Of a stretch of DNA of 64,000 bases, positions 10,791 through 20,384 are shown in pieces. This stretch comes from Chara braunii (taxonomy: Eukaryota > Streptophyta > Charophyceae > Charales > Characeae): positions 115,858 to 179,857 of the forward strand of contig BFEA01000062.1 of assembly GCA_003427395.1 (NCBI GenBank). The letters are read 5' to 3'. The first letter of the stretch is position 1. Every line of letters starts with the position of its first letter. The notes under the pieces were generated by a model. The model did no database searches. It had not been told where the DNA came from and was given only the letters and a program-made list of their open reading frames with translations. The position numbers and the translations under genes were made by a program.

Positions 10791-11790
10791 TGAGATGCTT
10801 TTGAAGTCGATGAAGGAGGAGCTGGAGGTTGGGAGAGAGAGAGGACATGACATTTGCGGAGGGTGGGAATTAGGGTTGGTAAGGAATTATGTAGATTGTC
10901 CATTGTTTTTCCTAAGTGACAAGACTGATGGTTGAGGTGCTAATTTCCTTCTGATTACAAGCCTATAAAATCCCTACTTAGTGCTTATTTTTCTGTCGTA
11001 AAACATGATCTGGATTTTTCTAACGATGAAGCATTCTGATGCTGGCACGACCAGGAAATTTTTTCAGAGGTCGTTTTTGAATGATTTCGTTTTTATGATT
11101 GTACTTTCTTTAAAATCTGATTCATGAGATCTTAGGTGTTTTCTGGATGTAATTGATCCCTAATTTGAAATTCGTTTTTTCTGTTCTGAGCAAGATCCCT
11201 AATCTGAAATAAACCTCGATTGTCTCTCAATGATTCATGTAATTGGTTGATCTGGGAATTTTTTTATGAGTATGATTTCTAATATGAAATTCGTATTTTC
11301 TGTGCAAGATTCCTAATTTGAAATTCGTATATCGGAGTTTCACTCTGATTCCAATGAAAGTTTACAAAGTTTGACTTTCAAAAGGTTTTCTCAAAGTGGG
11401 ATTGATGTTTTACATTTATTCAACTCTGATCCAATTCTAAATCCGATGTATTCTCCTATATTAGTACGCTCAAGCTTGGACTCTTATTCCTTGAATTCGA
11501 TATTTGATCTCATTTGTTTGAGGGATTTAAAAAATAGGCCAATTGAAGTCTCAGGTTGTTTGCGCTGTTTGCGGGCCAGGTGTTTTGAGGATGTGTGGTA
11601 CTTGGGTTGGGGGAGATGGTTTATGGTTGGTGGAATTGCGTCCTGCTGGTGAGGAGGGCTAGCTAGTGGGATTAGATTAAGGCATAACTGCAACTGAGAT
11701 GGTGGCTTAGCTGTTATAAGTCTTATCGAAGTGAGGTAAGAGGTTAGTGGGTTTGGTGTTGCGCTTATTAGGGTGAGGGCGTTCACCTGA
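10791..11790. other. T-rich, intron-like region with a short tandem repeat
   Basis: AT-rich sequence. Between about 11150 and 11335 a ~33-bp motif recurs about four times: GATCCCTAATTTGAAATTCG with TTTTCTG. A 93-codon frame at 11371-11652 has no recognisable similarity. Confidence 0.45.
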
Positions 11791-11801
11791 TTTCTGCCTT
11801 T

Positions 11802-11852
11802 CCTCCTCTTGCAAACTATGAGTGGAGGAGGTCGGCTCGTCGTGAGAGGAGG
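11802..11852 (+). other. Hairpin 1 of the array
   Basis: CCTCCTCT (11802-11809) pairs exactly with AGAGGAGG (11845-11852); two wobble pairs and one more C-G extend the stem inward. Confidence 0.7.
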
Positions 11853-11897
11853 AATGTGTTGAGGAAGGTGCCCGTTGTGTGGTTGTGGTTGTTGTTC

Positions 11898-11945
11898 TCA
11901 CCCCGCGAACTATGTGGTGGAGGAGGTCGGCTCGCCGGGGGATGA
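11898..11945 (+). other. Hairpin 2 of the array
   Basis: CCCCGCGA (11901-11908) pairs with TCGC..GGGG (11932-11940), with one C bulged. Stem sequence is unrelated to hairpin 1. Confidence 0.65.
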
Positions 11946-12038
11946 AGAAGCGTAGGGGGCTGTAGGGAAGAGGGAGGATGGTTCCTTTGATTGTCGTTGG
12001 CTCGTTAAACCCATTCAAAGGTTATTTTGGGACTACTT

Positions 12039-12099
12039 CTATTCTTCTTCTTCGAACTATGTGGTGGAGGAAGTCGGCTCGTCGAAGGAAGATGAATAG
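12039..12099 (+). other. Hairpin 3 of the array
   Basis: The arm 12039-12055 pairs with 12082-12099: six base pairs next to the loop (TTCGA side), a bulged G at 12088, four pairs, one T-T mismatch, then six pairs (CTATTC with GAATAG). Confidence 0.75.
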
Positions 12100-12156
12100 T
12101 TGAAGTCTGTTTCCAACCATTATGGGATTGTGTTAGGTTGTTTGTCTACTGTTTTT

Positions 12157-12200
12157 ATCTTCCGAGCTATGTGGTGGAGGAGGTCGGCTCGTTAGAAGAT
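12157..12200 (+). other. Hairpin 4 of the array
   Basis: ATCTTC (12157-12162) pairs with GAAGAT (12195-12200), with CGAG and CTCG pairing nearer the loop. Confidence 0.6.
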
Positions 12201-12326
12201 GATGAAGAGTAGGGGGTTGAAGGGAAGAGGGAGGATGATTTCTGATGGTTTCTGATGGTTTCTGATGAAGTGTAGTGCTACACTTATCGAGTGAGGGTAA
12301 GGATTGGTGAGTTCACCTGATTTCTG

Positions 12327-12387
12327 CTATTCCTCGTCTTGCGAACTATGAGTGGAGGAGGTCGGCTCGTCGTGAGATGAGGAATAG
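12327..12387 (+). other. Hairpin 5 of the array, 18 continuous pairs
   Basis: 12327-12344 pairs with 12370-12387 without interruption: CTATTCCTC with GAGGAATAG exactly, then pairs that include three G-U type wobbles (12336 with 12378, 12340 with 12374, 12341 with 12373). The wobble pairs argue for an RNA fold rather than DNA only. The loop is 25 nt. Confidence 0.8.
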
Positions 12388-12432
12388 TTGAGGAAGGTGT
12401 CCATTGTGTGGGTGCATGCAGCTGTTGTTCTC

Positions 12433-12476
12433 ATCCCGCGAGCTATGTGGTGGAGGAGGTCGGCTCGTCGGGGGAT
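12433..12476 (+). other. Hairpin 6 of the array
   Basis: ATCCC (12433-12437) pairs with GGG..AT (12471-12476) and CGA with TCG nearer the loop; G12438 and G12474 are bulged. Confidence 0.6.
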
Positions 12477-12589
12477 AAAGAGGAGTAGGGGGTTGGAGGA
12501 ATGAGGGTGGGTTTGAGTGGTCTTGAAAATGCTTTAGGATCCTGGGTACTTCTTACAACTCACTTTAGGCTTCTTTGATGCTGTTCTAT

Positions 12590-12815
12590 TCATGGATCTT
12601 CGGTTTTTCGATGCCAGAATGACGCTGGCCGGTGCTGGGGGGTTGCCTTGTAACCTGTTGATAGCAGGAGCGTGAGGCCTGGTAGAGAGATCTGGGGATG
12701 CCTTGGGGCGGACATTCTAAGGGAAAACCAAGGGTTGTTGTCGGGACGACGCTGGCCGAAACTAGGGTGAGTCGTGTTGCCCTGTAACCTAGCAGGGTAG
12801 GAGCATGAGGCCTAG
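12590..12815 (+). repeat. Dimeric GACGCTGG repeat, copy R3
   Basis: Plus-strand dimer starting GGATCTTCGGTTTTTCGATG and with the two GACGCTGGCC units. It abuts the left LTR at 12816 and appears to have replaced the outer ~375 bases of that LTR. Confidence 0.75.
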
Positions 12816-13209
12816 GAGTGGCTCTTTCCTTATGCTCATCTTCATCTCGCACTCGGTAATGAAAACCCTTTGATTGGTAACGCTCGAAGCGGCGACAATC
12901 GCTGCACAGAGTGTTAGGCCAATGGGGCACTACTACCGACCACGGGATGACGATTAGCTCATTAAACGGCAATAACAATGAATAAGGCAGAAACTTCGCC
13001 AGAAAGTGTGTGTCCACAAAAACGAAACTAGCACCGACAAATCCAGAGCATCGAGTTTCAGGAGGGAAGTAGTATCTTCCGCCGATCTTGGTGATGGCTT
13101 CTCGTAAGTCCCAGTCGCATACACGTGTCCTCTTCTCGTTGTACCGGAAGGGGCGTGGCGGGGATACGGGAGGCCGACGCCCAGTTGGCTTGGGACAATC
13201 GCTCCACAT
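12816..13209 (-). pseudogene. ORF inside the left LTR
   Basis: On the minus strand from ATG 13209 the frame (MWSDCPKPTGRRPP...) stays open to the LTR edge and beyond into repeat R3. It corresponds to the ORF in the right LTR, with a 4-codon in-frame difference near 13000. It contains a CSDC pair and no recognised domain. Amino-acid differences between the copies are common, so constraint is not evident. Confidence 0.35.
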
Positions 13210-14524
13210 GGCAATAGTGAGATCTTATCCAGCATCCATCCTATATGTTAATCACAACGATCTTAGTCAGAGACACATCCACAAGGCAATCGTCTCATCA
13301 TGACATTATCTAAGCATTCTCATTCATCGAGGAAGGTGCAAAAATGGCAGCCACACAACACTCAGTTCTCTGTGTGCTTTGCACCCCTACCCCGCGACTG
13401 ATTAGGCGGTAGTCAGAACAATCATCTCATCCCTTGTGTGCAATAGATCAACAAACATCCATAATCATTCATGTCACAGAGAGGGAGACAGTAGGGAGGA
13501 AAAGACTCAGAGTAGACAAGATAGATGAAAATTACACAAAGATTTGACGATGAAACATAGTTTTCGGCTTAACTTCCACCGAACTGAACTCACTTTAAGG
13601 AATAGATTCGAGACAAGGAGGCGCATCCGCCGTGAAGTCCAACTATGGCCCCGGGCCATTCATCCATTCAACTTTGATTACTATCCCCATGCATGCACTG
13701 ACGATCCCAGCCGTCACGTGTTACTTTCCACCACTGCGATCGTCACCCCGCCAACTCAGTTTCGACTCAGCCTGCCCGAATCCCATAGTCCGTCGTGGCG
13801 ATCAGGCGCACCGCCGGCCAGGCTACAATCAGCTCGTCGGGACTTTTTTACTCGCACTCCGCACATAGTTGCGGGAAGGGAGGTAGGTACGAGGGAGGAT
13901 GAAGGCTAAGTCAGGGAAGGGTGAGAGAGGACTTGGGGATAATCGCCCGGTGAAAGCCATGTCGATCCTACTAAGTCCGATTGCAGCCAATCAGAGTTGT
14001 CGCGTAATAGGAGTTTCTCCTTACACGGCGCTTCTCTTTGGCTGGACGGAGTGAGGAGAGGATCAACCGGGCTCTTGGGCGCAGGACTCAGAGTGGGAGG
14101 GAGAAGGGTGCGCATGATAGCACGAAACGGATCCAAGATTCTGATGATCAAGAAAGAGAAAAGGTGCGCGGGGAGAGAAAGGGAGAGAGAGAAAAAAAAA
14201 ACAAACCGGTTCCAGCAGGAGAGTGCACAAGAGCGCGAAGGGAGCGTCGAAGATGGCGAGGGGAGCGAAAAGTGGGAAGCTGGCTTTCATGGTGCCGATC
14301 ACAAATGCAAAAAAAGGCACCAAAACAGTTACAGATTCCTAAGTCCTATGCTAATTTAAAAACTAAAATCGCCATATCCACACGTAAAGTAGATGCTCTT
14401 TAATAAAAAAAGGCATCTTTAATCAAAAACAGAGAAAGGCCTTGTTGGGCGGAGAAAAATTCGAAAAGAAAAAGAGAGAGAAGGGGTCCGAAAGATGGCG
14501 CAGGCCAGAAGCTGGTTCGTCACA
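12816..14524 (-). repeat. 3' LTR (left), truncated
   Basis: Matches the right copy from GAGTGGCTCTTTC to the shared end GGTTCGTCACA. By eye, the first 170 bases differ from the other LTR at about 5% of positions, nearly all transitions. Compared with the right LTR it lacks about 80 bases (at 13866) and about 200 bases (near 14395), and its outer end is cut by repeat R3, so the outer target-site duplication cannot be read. Confidence 0.8.
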
Positions 14525-14979
14525 TATGTGACGCTCAGGGGGTTCCAAAATTATGCGATCTCCTGATTGCATGCAGAAAAGCTGGTTTACATGGCGGAGG
14601 AGGAAGAAAGGGGGCGAGAGGATGAATGAGGAACCCAGCGTATCAGGAGGGAGATCGTCTTCATTAGCACAGATGATTGAGCCAGAGTTCATGTTGACGC
14701 CAACGTCAATTGCAATATATTCGCGAGCCTGCTGGCTCGTGCTGCTAGGACCCTTAATATCCAGTCTTGTCATGAGCAACTCCCTGACTCCACGTGACGC
14801 CATCATGGTCCACCGTGTCCTTCACTGGTGCGGCTGCATCACTGGAAGTTTGCCCGACGGTAGTCGACAAGGAGAGGGTTGTGGAGGGGCCGCGGCCATT
14901 CGGGTGGGAGCGGAGGGAAGTAATCCGCAGCTTCGTCATCGAGGTCGACGAAGTGGACGACCTGGTGCGCGCAGGGGGA
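14525..14979 (-). other. Element sequence between the inverted half and the 3' LTR
   Basis: Probably the untranslated 3' part of the retrotransposon. I do not see a convincing polypurine tract next to the LTR in the expected orientation. Short frames on both strands have no recognised similarity. Confidence 0.45.
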
Positions 14980-14980
14980 T

Positions 14981-15822
14981 TGGACTTTGCACGCGCTGAA
15001 GGACGCTGGATTCAAGGTGGCTGTTGAGAAGTGTCAGTTTTTCCTCACCGAGATCTCCTTCCTCGGCCACATGGTTATGGACCAAGGGTTGCAGCCGGAG
15101 CCTCAGAAGGTAGCAGCTGTGAGAGACGCGCCAGTACCGACGTCTGTGACACAAGTGCGTGCCTTTTTGGGTTTGGCATCGTACTATCGAAGGTTCATCA
15201 AGGGGTTTGCGGCGATCGAGGGACCACTCACGAATTTGTTGAAAAAAAATCAGTCGTTGATTTGGACCCCGCAATGCGATCGGGCTTTCTGAGAACTCAA
15301 GACGACTTTGATTTCGGCTCTAGTCCTTATTAGACCGGACTCGGAAAAGCCCTTTGTCCTCATCACTGATTGGTAGCCCGAGGCGATCTCAGTGATCTTG
15401 GCCCAGGTGGGACTAGACGGCCTCGAATACGTGGTGGAATACACGTTCAAATCGGTGTCTGCTTGTAAGCACAACTACTCTGCCCCGACGGGGAATTGTA
15501 CGCGGCCTTGTAGGGGATCAGTCACTTTCGAGCGTACTTATACGGCCGGAAGTTCACGTTGGTGACCGATCACGAACCGTTGTTGGCATTGAAGAAGTCC
15601 AAGGATTATTCGGGTATGATCGGGCGATCGGCTACCACGTTGCAGAGCATGGACTTTGACATTCGTCATCGAAAGCATGAGAGACACGGCAACGCGGACG
15701 GGCTGACACGACTGCACCGCCCCGACAAGGTACCCAGGTGTGAGGAAGTGATTCTGTGGCATGACCCGGAGTCGAAGAACGAGCCTCAGTACGGACAAGT
15801 GGAGATCCTGCCGAAAGGCTAA
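14981..15822 (+). pseudogene. pol: Gypsy pol: RT C-terminus and RNase H
   Basis: Starts at WTLHALKDAGFKV, continues CQFFLTEISFLGH and FLGLASYYRRFIKGFA, which are the classical thumb/connection motifs that follow YMDD in Ty3/gypsy RT. A TGA at 15290 interrupts it. RNase H follows: FVLITDW in place of the usual ETDAS, then HNYSAPTGELYAAL after a frameshift, YGRKFTLVTDHEPLLAL, and HGNADGLTRL. It ends at a stop at 15820-15822. It is the direct continuation of the minus-strand RT fragment ending at 19266. Confidence 0.8.
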
Positions 15823-15888
15823 GTGGACACGTGCACCCAATCTCGTCTCTCTCTTTTCCCTTCTTTTTTTTTTTTCTCTCTCGAAACA

Positions 15889-16470
15889 ATGGAAACCCCA
15901 CCTTCTTCAGCCTCTCCCACCTATTCCGCTCCCCTCGCTCATTCGGATTTTCTCGCCAATCTCCCTGACAAATTCTGTTATTTTTGCACGTGTATTGCCC
16001 GAGTTTATGAGGTAGACTGTTATCCCTTCGAGTCTGAATTCACTGACTGGGTAGAATGCGCCACGTGTGTTAATCGCGCACATGGCGCGTGTGTTCGATA
16101 CAGAACGAGCCGTAAGGAATGGAGATGCCCCCTGTGTAGAACGGACAAACTTCCTACGGAAGTTCGATTCGAGGCTGCCCGAACGGACGGCCCCGAATAC
16201 GATGAAAAATACCGACGGGCGGAAGTATGGACGGATAAAATATTATTAGCTAAATTAGCTGGCCAACCATTGGACCATCTCACTAAGCACGACAGGCGTC
16301 GAGCCACCGAGAGGTCCCGAGACTATCGATGGATCAACGGTCATTTGGAAAAGCGTAAAACAGACGAATCAGGATTATGGTTGACGGTTCCCCACCCATT
16401 CCAGAGATATGGCTGGATTAGATCGACACACGAGGAACACGCCGCTCATTTTGCAATACGTGTCACTTAA
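15889..16470 (+). pseudogene. PHD finger joined to the integrase N-terminus
   Basis: After a long pyrimidine tract (15841-15883) an ATG at 15889 opens a frame with a PHD-type zinc finger at about 15976-16137. The ligands follow C4HC3 order: C-X2-C, 23 residues, C-X2-C, X4-H-X2-C, X11, C-X2-C, with Trp two residues before the seventh ligand (WRCPLC) and before the third (WVEC). PHD fingers read histone H3 tails. The same frame runs on through YRWINGHLEKRK, LTVPHPFQRYGWI and HEEHAAH, the start of the integrase HHCC domain, to a stop at 16470. A PHD finger at this place in a gypsy pol is unusual as far as I know; a targeting role is inference. Confidence 0.75.
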
Positions 16471-17577
16471 GCAACTATAGATCAAAATCGATGGTTCTAG
16501 TCTAATATCCGGGATTGTAAACCATGTGGTTGCCAACTGTCTAGTCTGTGCGGCCGACCGTGCACCCATTCGCGGGCCGAATACGATAGTTTCCAACGAG
16601 TCAGTATGGACACGACACATATCGGCGTGCTACCTGGCCCGAACCGTTGTGAATATTCCATTATTTTGGTGTTAATCGACCATTTCTCGAAATATATCGA
16701 AGTCTACCCTTGTAAGACCCACAAAGCCTCAGAGATGGCTACATACGTCGATCGATTCCTCAATACTCATCTAGATATAGAAGAAATTCTAGCCGATAAT
16801 GGATCCGAATTCAAAGCTGAGGTAGAGGAATTACTGATGCGTCGTGGCGTTACACTCCGACACACCGCTCCCCATGTCTCCCAGTCGAACGGGTTGGCCG
16901 AAAAAGCGAACCGCATGATTAAGATTGCTCCCCGCAAGAATTTCGCGGCTAATGACACGAGTTCTTGGCCTGAGATTGTCTACCAAATCATCGGGATCCA
17001 TCGAGCGACCCCTCATGAGTCCACGGGGTTCACCCCCTTCCAACTTCGGACAAATAGCATTCCATGTGTCGATAATTGGGGTATCTTGGAAATTGTCGAA
17101 AAAGGGGGCAGGGACACGCGTGCGGCCCTTAAGGCCAAAGCCAAGCGGTATGCGGGTTTAATGGAAAAAGTCATCCCTAAGCTAGCCCGGAAAAGATAGA
17201 AAATGACCGAGCTGGCCCATGATAGACAGGTCCATAGCTACGAGGCCCGGAATGGGAATGCAGGCCCGCAACACCAATATAAGCTAGGGGACCTGGTGCA
17301 GGTACGCAAATATTCGCGCGACCACAAACTCGCTCCCAAATTCTCTGGCTGTTTTCACGTCGTAGAACTCGGTTCAAACGGAGCCAACACTGTGCGCATT
17401 GCGCCTGAGGCCAGCGCCAGCCATAACTCTTTGCCCATTGTCCGCCATACCTCCTACCTTCATCCCCTCACTCCTTCTGAGAACCCCAATCCCTCTCCCT
17501 CTTCTTTCTCCAGCGCAGACGAAGCACCTGTTTCCCTTCCTTCGTCTGATTCTACCTCCCCTTCGCCTTCGCCATGA
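16471..17577 (+). pseudogene. int: Gypsy integrase core and C-terminal domain
   Basis: The HHCC domain is completed in another frame by NCLVC (about 16538). The core (16606-17199) carries MDTTHIG with the first Asp, LADNGSEF with the second, and SNGLAEKANR with the Glu; I count 34 residues between the last two. A TAG at 17197 splits it from the C-terminal domain (17203-17577), which has YKLGDLVQV and KLAPKFSGCF, the latter in place of the usual GPY/F. The tail is Ser/Pro-rich. No chromodomain is seen at the C-terminus; the upstream PHD finger could take its place. Confidence 0.8.
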
Positions 17578-19198
17578 GTTTTGTCATTGAGCCAGTTCTT
17601 CCACCCCAGCTTCTTCAACCTCGAACCTCGTTGCAGTTTTGCCAAGTCGTGCACCCTCGTCTCAGTCCTGATCTTCTCCGATTTGCGCAGCTCTTCAGTC
17701 ACAGAGCCTGGTGCGCCGCCATAGAGATAACAATATCGACCGATCGGGGTTCGGCAGTCATCTTGCCAGAAGCGTCGGGGTTTGAACGCTTCTCACGGCC
17801 TACTCAGAGCGACGTGACGGTGATTGTGGCCTTCAGCGGTGATCTGTGTACCATTGGCGTGCAGCGGCACAATGCGGTAGTGACTAGTCTTTACGAGTGG
17901 GGGCAGGCGTTGGTGGCTGATTGGCGACGGCGACTGGCTCGGCCAGGATGACAAATGGTGGGGACTGAGTGTATCGATACCTTTTCTCTTCGAACTAGCG
18001 CCACTGATCGCCCCGCTCGCTCGCTTTCCCATCTGCATCCCTACCCCGAACGCCAATGAATGGCTTCTCTACTTTCTCTCTCCCTTCCGACCTTCCAATC
18101 ACCTGGCCATCTTGGGCCAATCCCCTCCTCACCTTGGAAATTCGTCCTGCTTCGATCCCTCCTTTCAGTCCAGCCTACATCCGTAAGTGGACCGAATTCG
18201 CGAAAGTCAGCGTGTGTATGCTTACGGTGAAATGCCACTGGTCGTGATATTACAGTAATTGAGAGTTGGAGCACTGTAACGAGATATCGCTGGAGCTGGC
18301 ACAACTGTGGCCAGAGGAGGTGGCAACCGACGACACATTGGTGGGACTTCTGTGCGGAGAAATTGCTAAGGGCGGCCGAGCGACCGTCGCCTACGAACTT
18401 CTCACGTTTTTGTCTCAACTCGTCGACGATCTGCCGACGGACATCATCTTTTTCAATCCGAGCGATCCAAGCCAGGCTGAACCCGTAACTTTGGAGAGGA
18501 AGTTGACGCCAACTGTAATCTGGGCGAACTTCACGGAGGACTTCGGTTAGTACTTGAGCGATCACGACCCCACGGCTTGGTGTTTTCTGGACCTTAATGA
18601 GCTCGCGCCGGATAACTCCAACTTTGACGAGTTCTGGAAGGCTCATCAGGAGAACGGGGAAGTATCGTCGGACGATGACCCAGGACGCATAGCCATCGAG
18701 GGGCTGTCAGAAGAAGAAGAATCGGAAGCCTGGTCGACTTCGAAAGAGGAAGAAGAGGCGTCCGCACCTGAGGCCCGGGAAGCTCCTCCAGCTCGAGCGT
18801 TACCTGTCATTCGGGGAGCATCTGCTTTGAATCCCGAAGTTCCCTCGGACGCCGCCAATCGACACGATAGCGCAGCAACCTCCTGCCGGCGCCACCGTTC
18901 CTGCTCACCATCTCCCTCGTCCGCCCCCTCCGCGCTTCGTTCCCGTCCTCCTCCCAGCACGGACGTTCCGTCCTCGTTTCGTCCTCGTCCCGTCTTCCGT
19001 CGCCCCCTTGATTACCTCTCTTTCTCCCCTCTCCCCCACATTGAATTCCCCCTAAATTACCGTATCTTCGCTAACCAACTATTTTGTCATCATTTCGCCG
19101 CACGACTTCTATGTACAGTCTTTCCCCATCGTTCTCCCTCCTTCCTTCTCAACATCCTCCTTTTCAGCGTCGCATGGAGACAATACAACCATATGTAG
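17574..19198 (+). pseudogene. Extra ORF downstream of integrase, unknown function
   Basis: A first frame runs 17574-17951. A second frame runs from 18056 to 19198 with in-frame stops near 18247, 18264 and 18549, so it once encoded roughly 370 residues. It includes a helical stretch around LAQLWPEEVATDD and LLTFLSQLVDDLP, an acidic segment (EGLSEEEESEAW) and a Ser/Pro/Arg-rich part, ending with a hydrophobic stretch (PSFLLNILLFSVAW). Position after integrase is where env-like or accessory genes sit in some plant gypsy elements. I cannot assign it to a family. Confidence 0.4.
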
Positions 19199-19216
19199 TT
19201 GTATTGTATTATCTCC
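19176..19216. repeat. Inverted repeat at the inversion junction
   Basis: GGAGA-CAATACAAC (19176-19189) pairs with GTTGTATTG-TATTA-TCTCC (19198-19216). It lies where the plus-strand half ends and about 50 bases before the minus-strand RT homology begins. Confidence 0.75.
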
Positions 19217-19265
19217 GGAACCTTTCCCGCTGTGGAGGATTATGAGTCCCTACAAGACAATGTCC

Positions 19266-20384
19266 TCCGTACCGCACGTGCCCCTCATAGGAACTTGAAT
19301 ATACAAGGATATCATCCATATAGACAATCACACAGTAATTGATTATGCTCTGCGCCAGCCACGTTTTTCGCACGGAGTTTTGGAAAGCCATGTTCATCGC
19401 GGGCAGAAACGTGGTTAGGGCATTGCAAATCCCCATTGGGCATCAAACCCATTGCCAAGTCCCTTCGAAAATAATGAAAGCCGTTTTCGGCCGATCCTCT
19501 TTCCGAACAAGGAGATGGTGCAATCCATGACGAACATCAAATTTGTTGAAAAATTGAGCACTACCAATAGCATCCAGCAACTCATCGATCCGGGGGAGGG
19601 GATACACATCCTTAATCATTATGTCATTCAACTTTCGGTAATCGATGCATATGCGAATTCCCCCTGCCTTTTTTGGCACAATCACCACCGGAAACGACCA
19701 TGGTCCGATGGCGGGTTCGATCCACCCATTAGCTTTGAACTCCTTTATCCTTTGGAACGGGGCCGATCTTTGCGCTGGCGAATACCGATAGGGAGTGCAG
19801 CTAATCGGTGGATGATCCCCCGTGAGGATTGTATGCTCGATCACGTTGGATAATCCAATATCGTTATCATGCACACTCAGCACCTCAGCACACCCATGCA
19901 AGATATCAATCAGGGATCTTCGGATCTCTCGGGGGACATGGTTGGGTATTGTGATTACGGGGCGATCAGAGATGTCAAGTGGCGTATCGATCCAATCCAT
20001 CCTCCGCGATCGTCTGTCGTCCACGCTGGAGAATATGGAGCTACTGATCTGGACCGAAAAGACGGTGGCAATCACCTGTGATTCGGTCGGATTAATCATC
20101 TCATTTTCCTTAATTTCGACATCGGTTTTGGAATCAGTGGTGGTAGTGGTGCTTTCCGCTACTTCCAACCCTGTTAACTCAACCATTTCTTGCATAAGAT
20201 CCGGAACATCTTCTATTAGGGCCTCTGCTTCTTGCTTGATTAGGGCGATCATAGCTCCTTGCGTGGGTAATGATCTGGATGGAGAGACGGAAAAATCCAG
20301 GTATTGATTCATCTGCTGATACCTAGCTCGAAGAGAAAGCGCGCCCTCGTACAAAGTGCGAGGGGGTTCCAAGAGGTCAGCCAT
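19266..20384 (-). pseudogene. pol: Gypsy pol: RT N-terminal half, up to YMDD
   Basis: From 20384 the frame covers a linker, then PFQRIKEFKANGWIEPA, PVVIVPKKAGGIRICIDYRKLN, and FNKFDVRHGLHHL with the first catalytic Asp, then KTAFIIFEGTWQW. A frameshift at about 19440 leads to MGICNALTTF and VYMDDILVYSSSYEGHVR (YMDD at 19322-19311). Homology ends at about 19266. The next residues expected in the family, WTLHALKD, are found on the plus strand at 14981. Confidence 0.85.

Larger units (their letters stand above)
11790..12500 (+). repeat. Array of six long hairpins with one shared loop
   Basis: Six units carry the same loop core CTATG, one variable base, then GTGGAGGAGGTCGGCTCG, starting near 11815, 11910, 12057, 12167, 12346 and 12443. 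Each is flanked by arms that pair with each other, yet the arm sequences differ between units. Spacers also recur: TTGAGGAAGGTG follows units 1 and 5, and GTAGGGGG...GAGG follows 2, 4 and 6, so units 1-2 and 5-6 look like a ~531-bp duplication. Divergent stems that all remain paired imply selection on folding, as RNA or as a cruciform. I recognise no known RNA family in the loop. Confidence 0.75.

Noticed and set aside
11790-12500. CRISPR-like array
   Set aside because: Repeats are imperfectly spaced (about 92 to 182 bp), the conserved part is a loop with variable flanking stems, spacers recur, and the genome is eukaryotic.
11790-12500. Known self-cleaving ribozyme (hammerhead, twister)
   Set aside because: I looked for the CTGATGA and GAAA boxes and for twister core bases in and around the loop and did not find them. 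A covariance search would settle it.
13544-13909. Plus-strand frames inside both LTRs as genes
   Set aside because: They run antisense to the element and differ by indels between the two LTRs.
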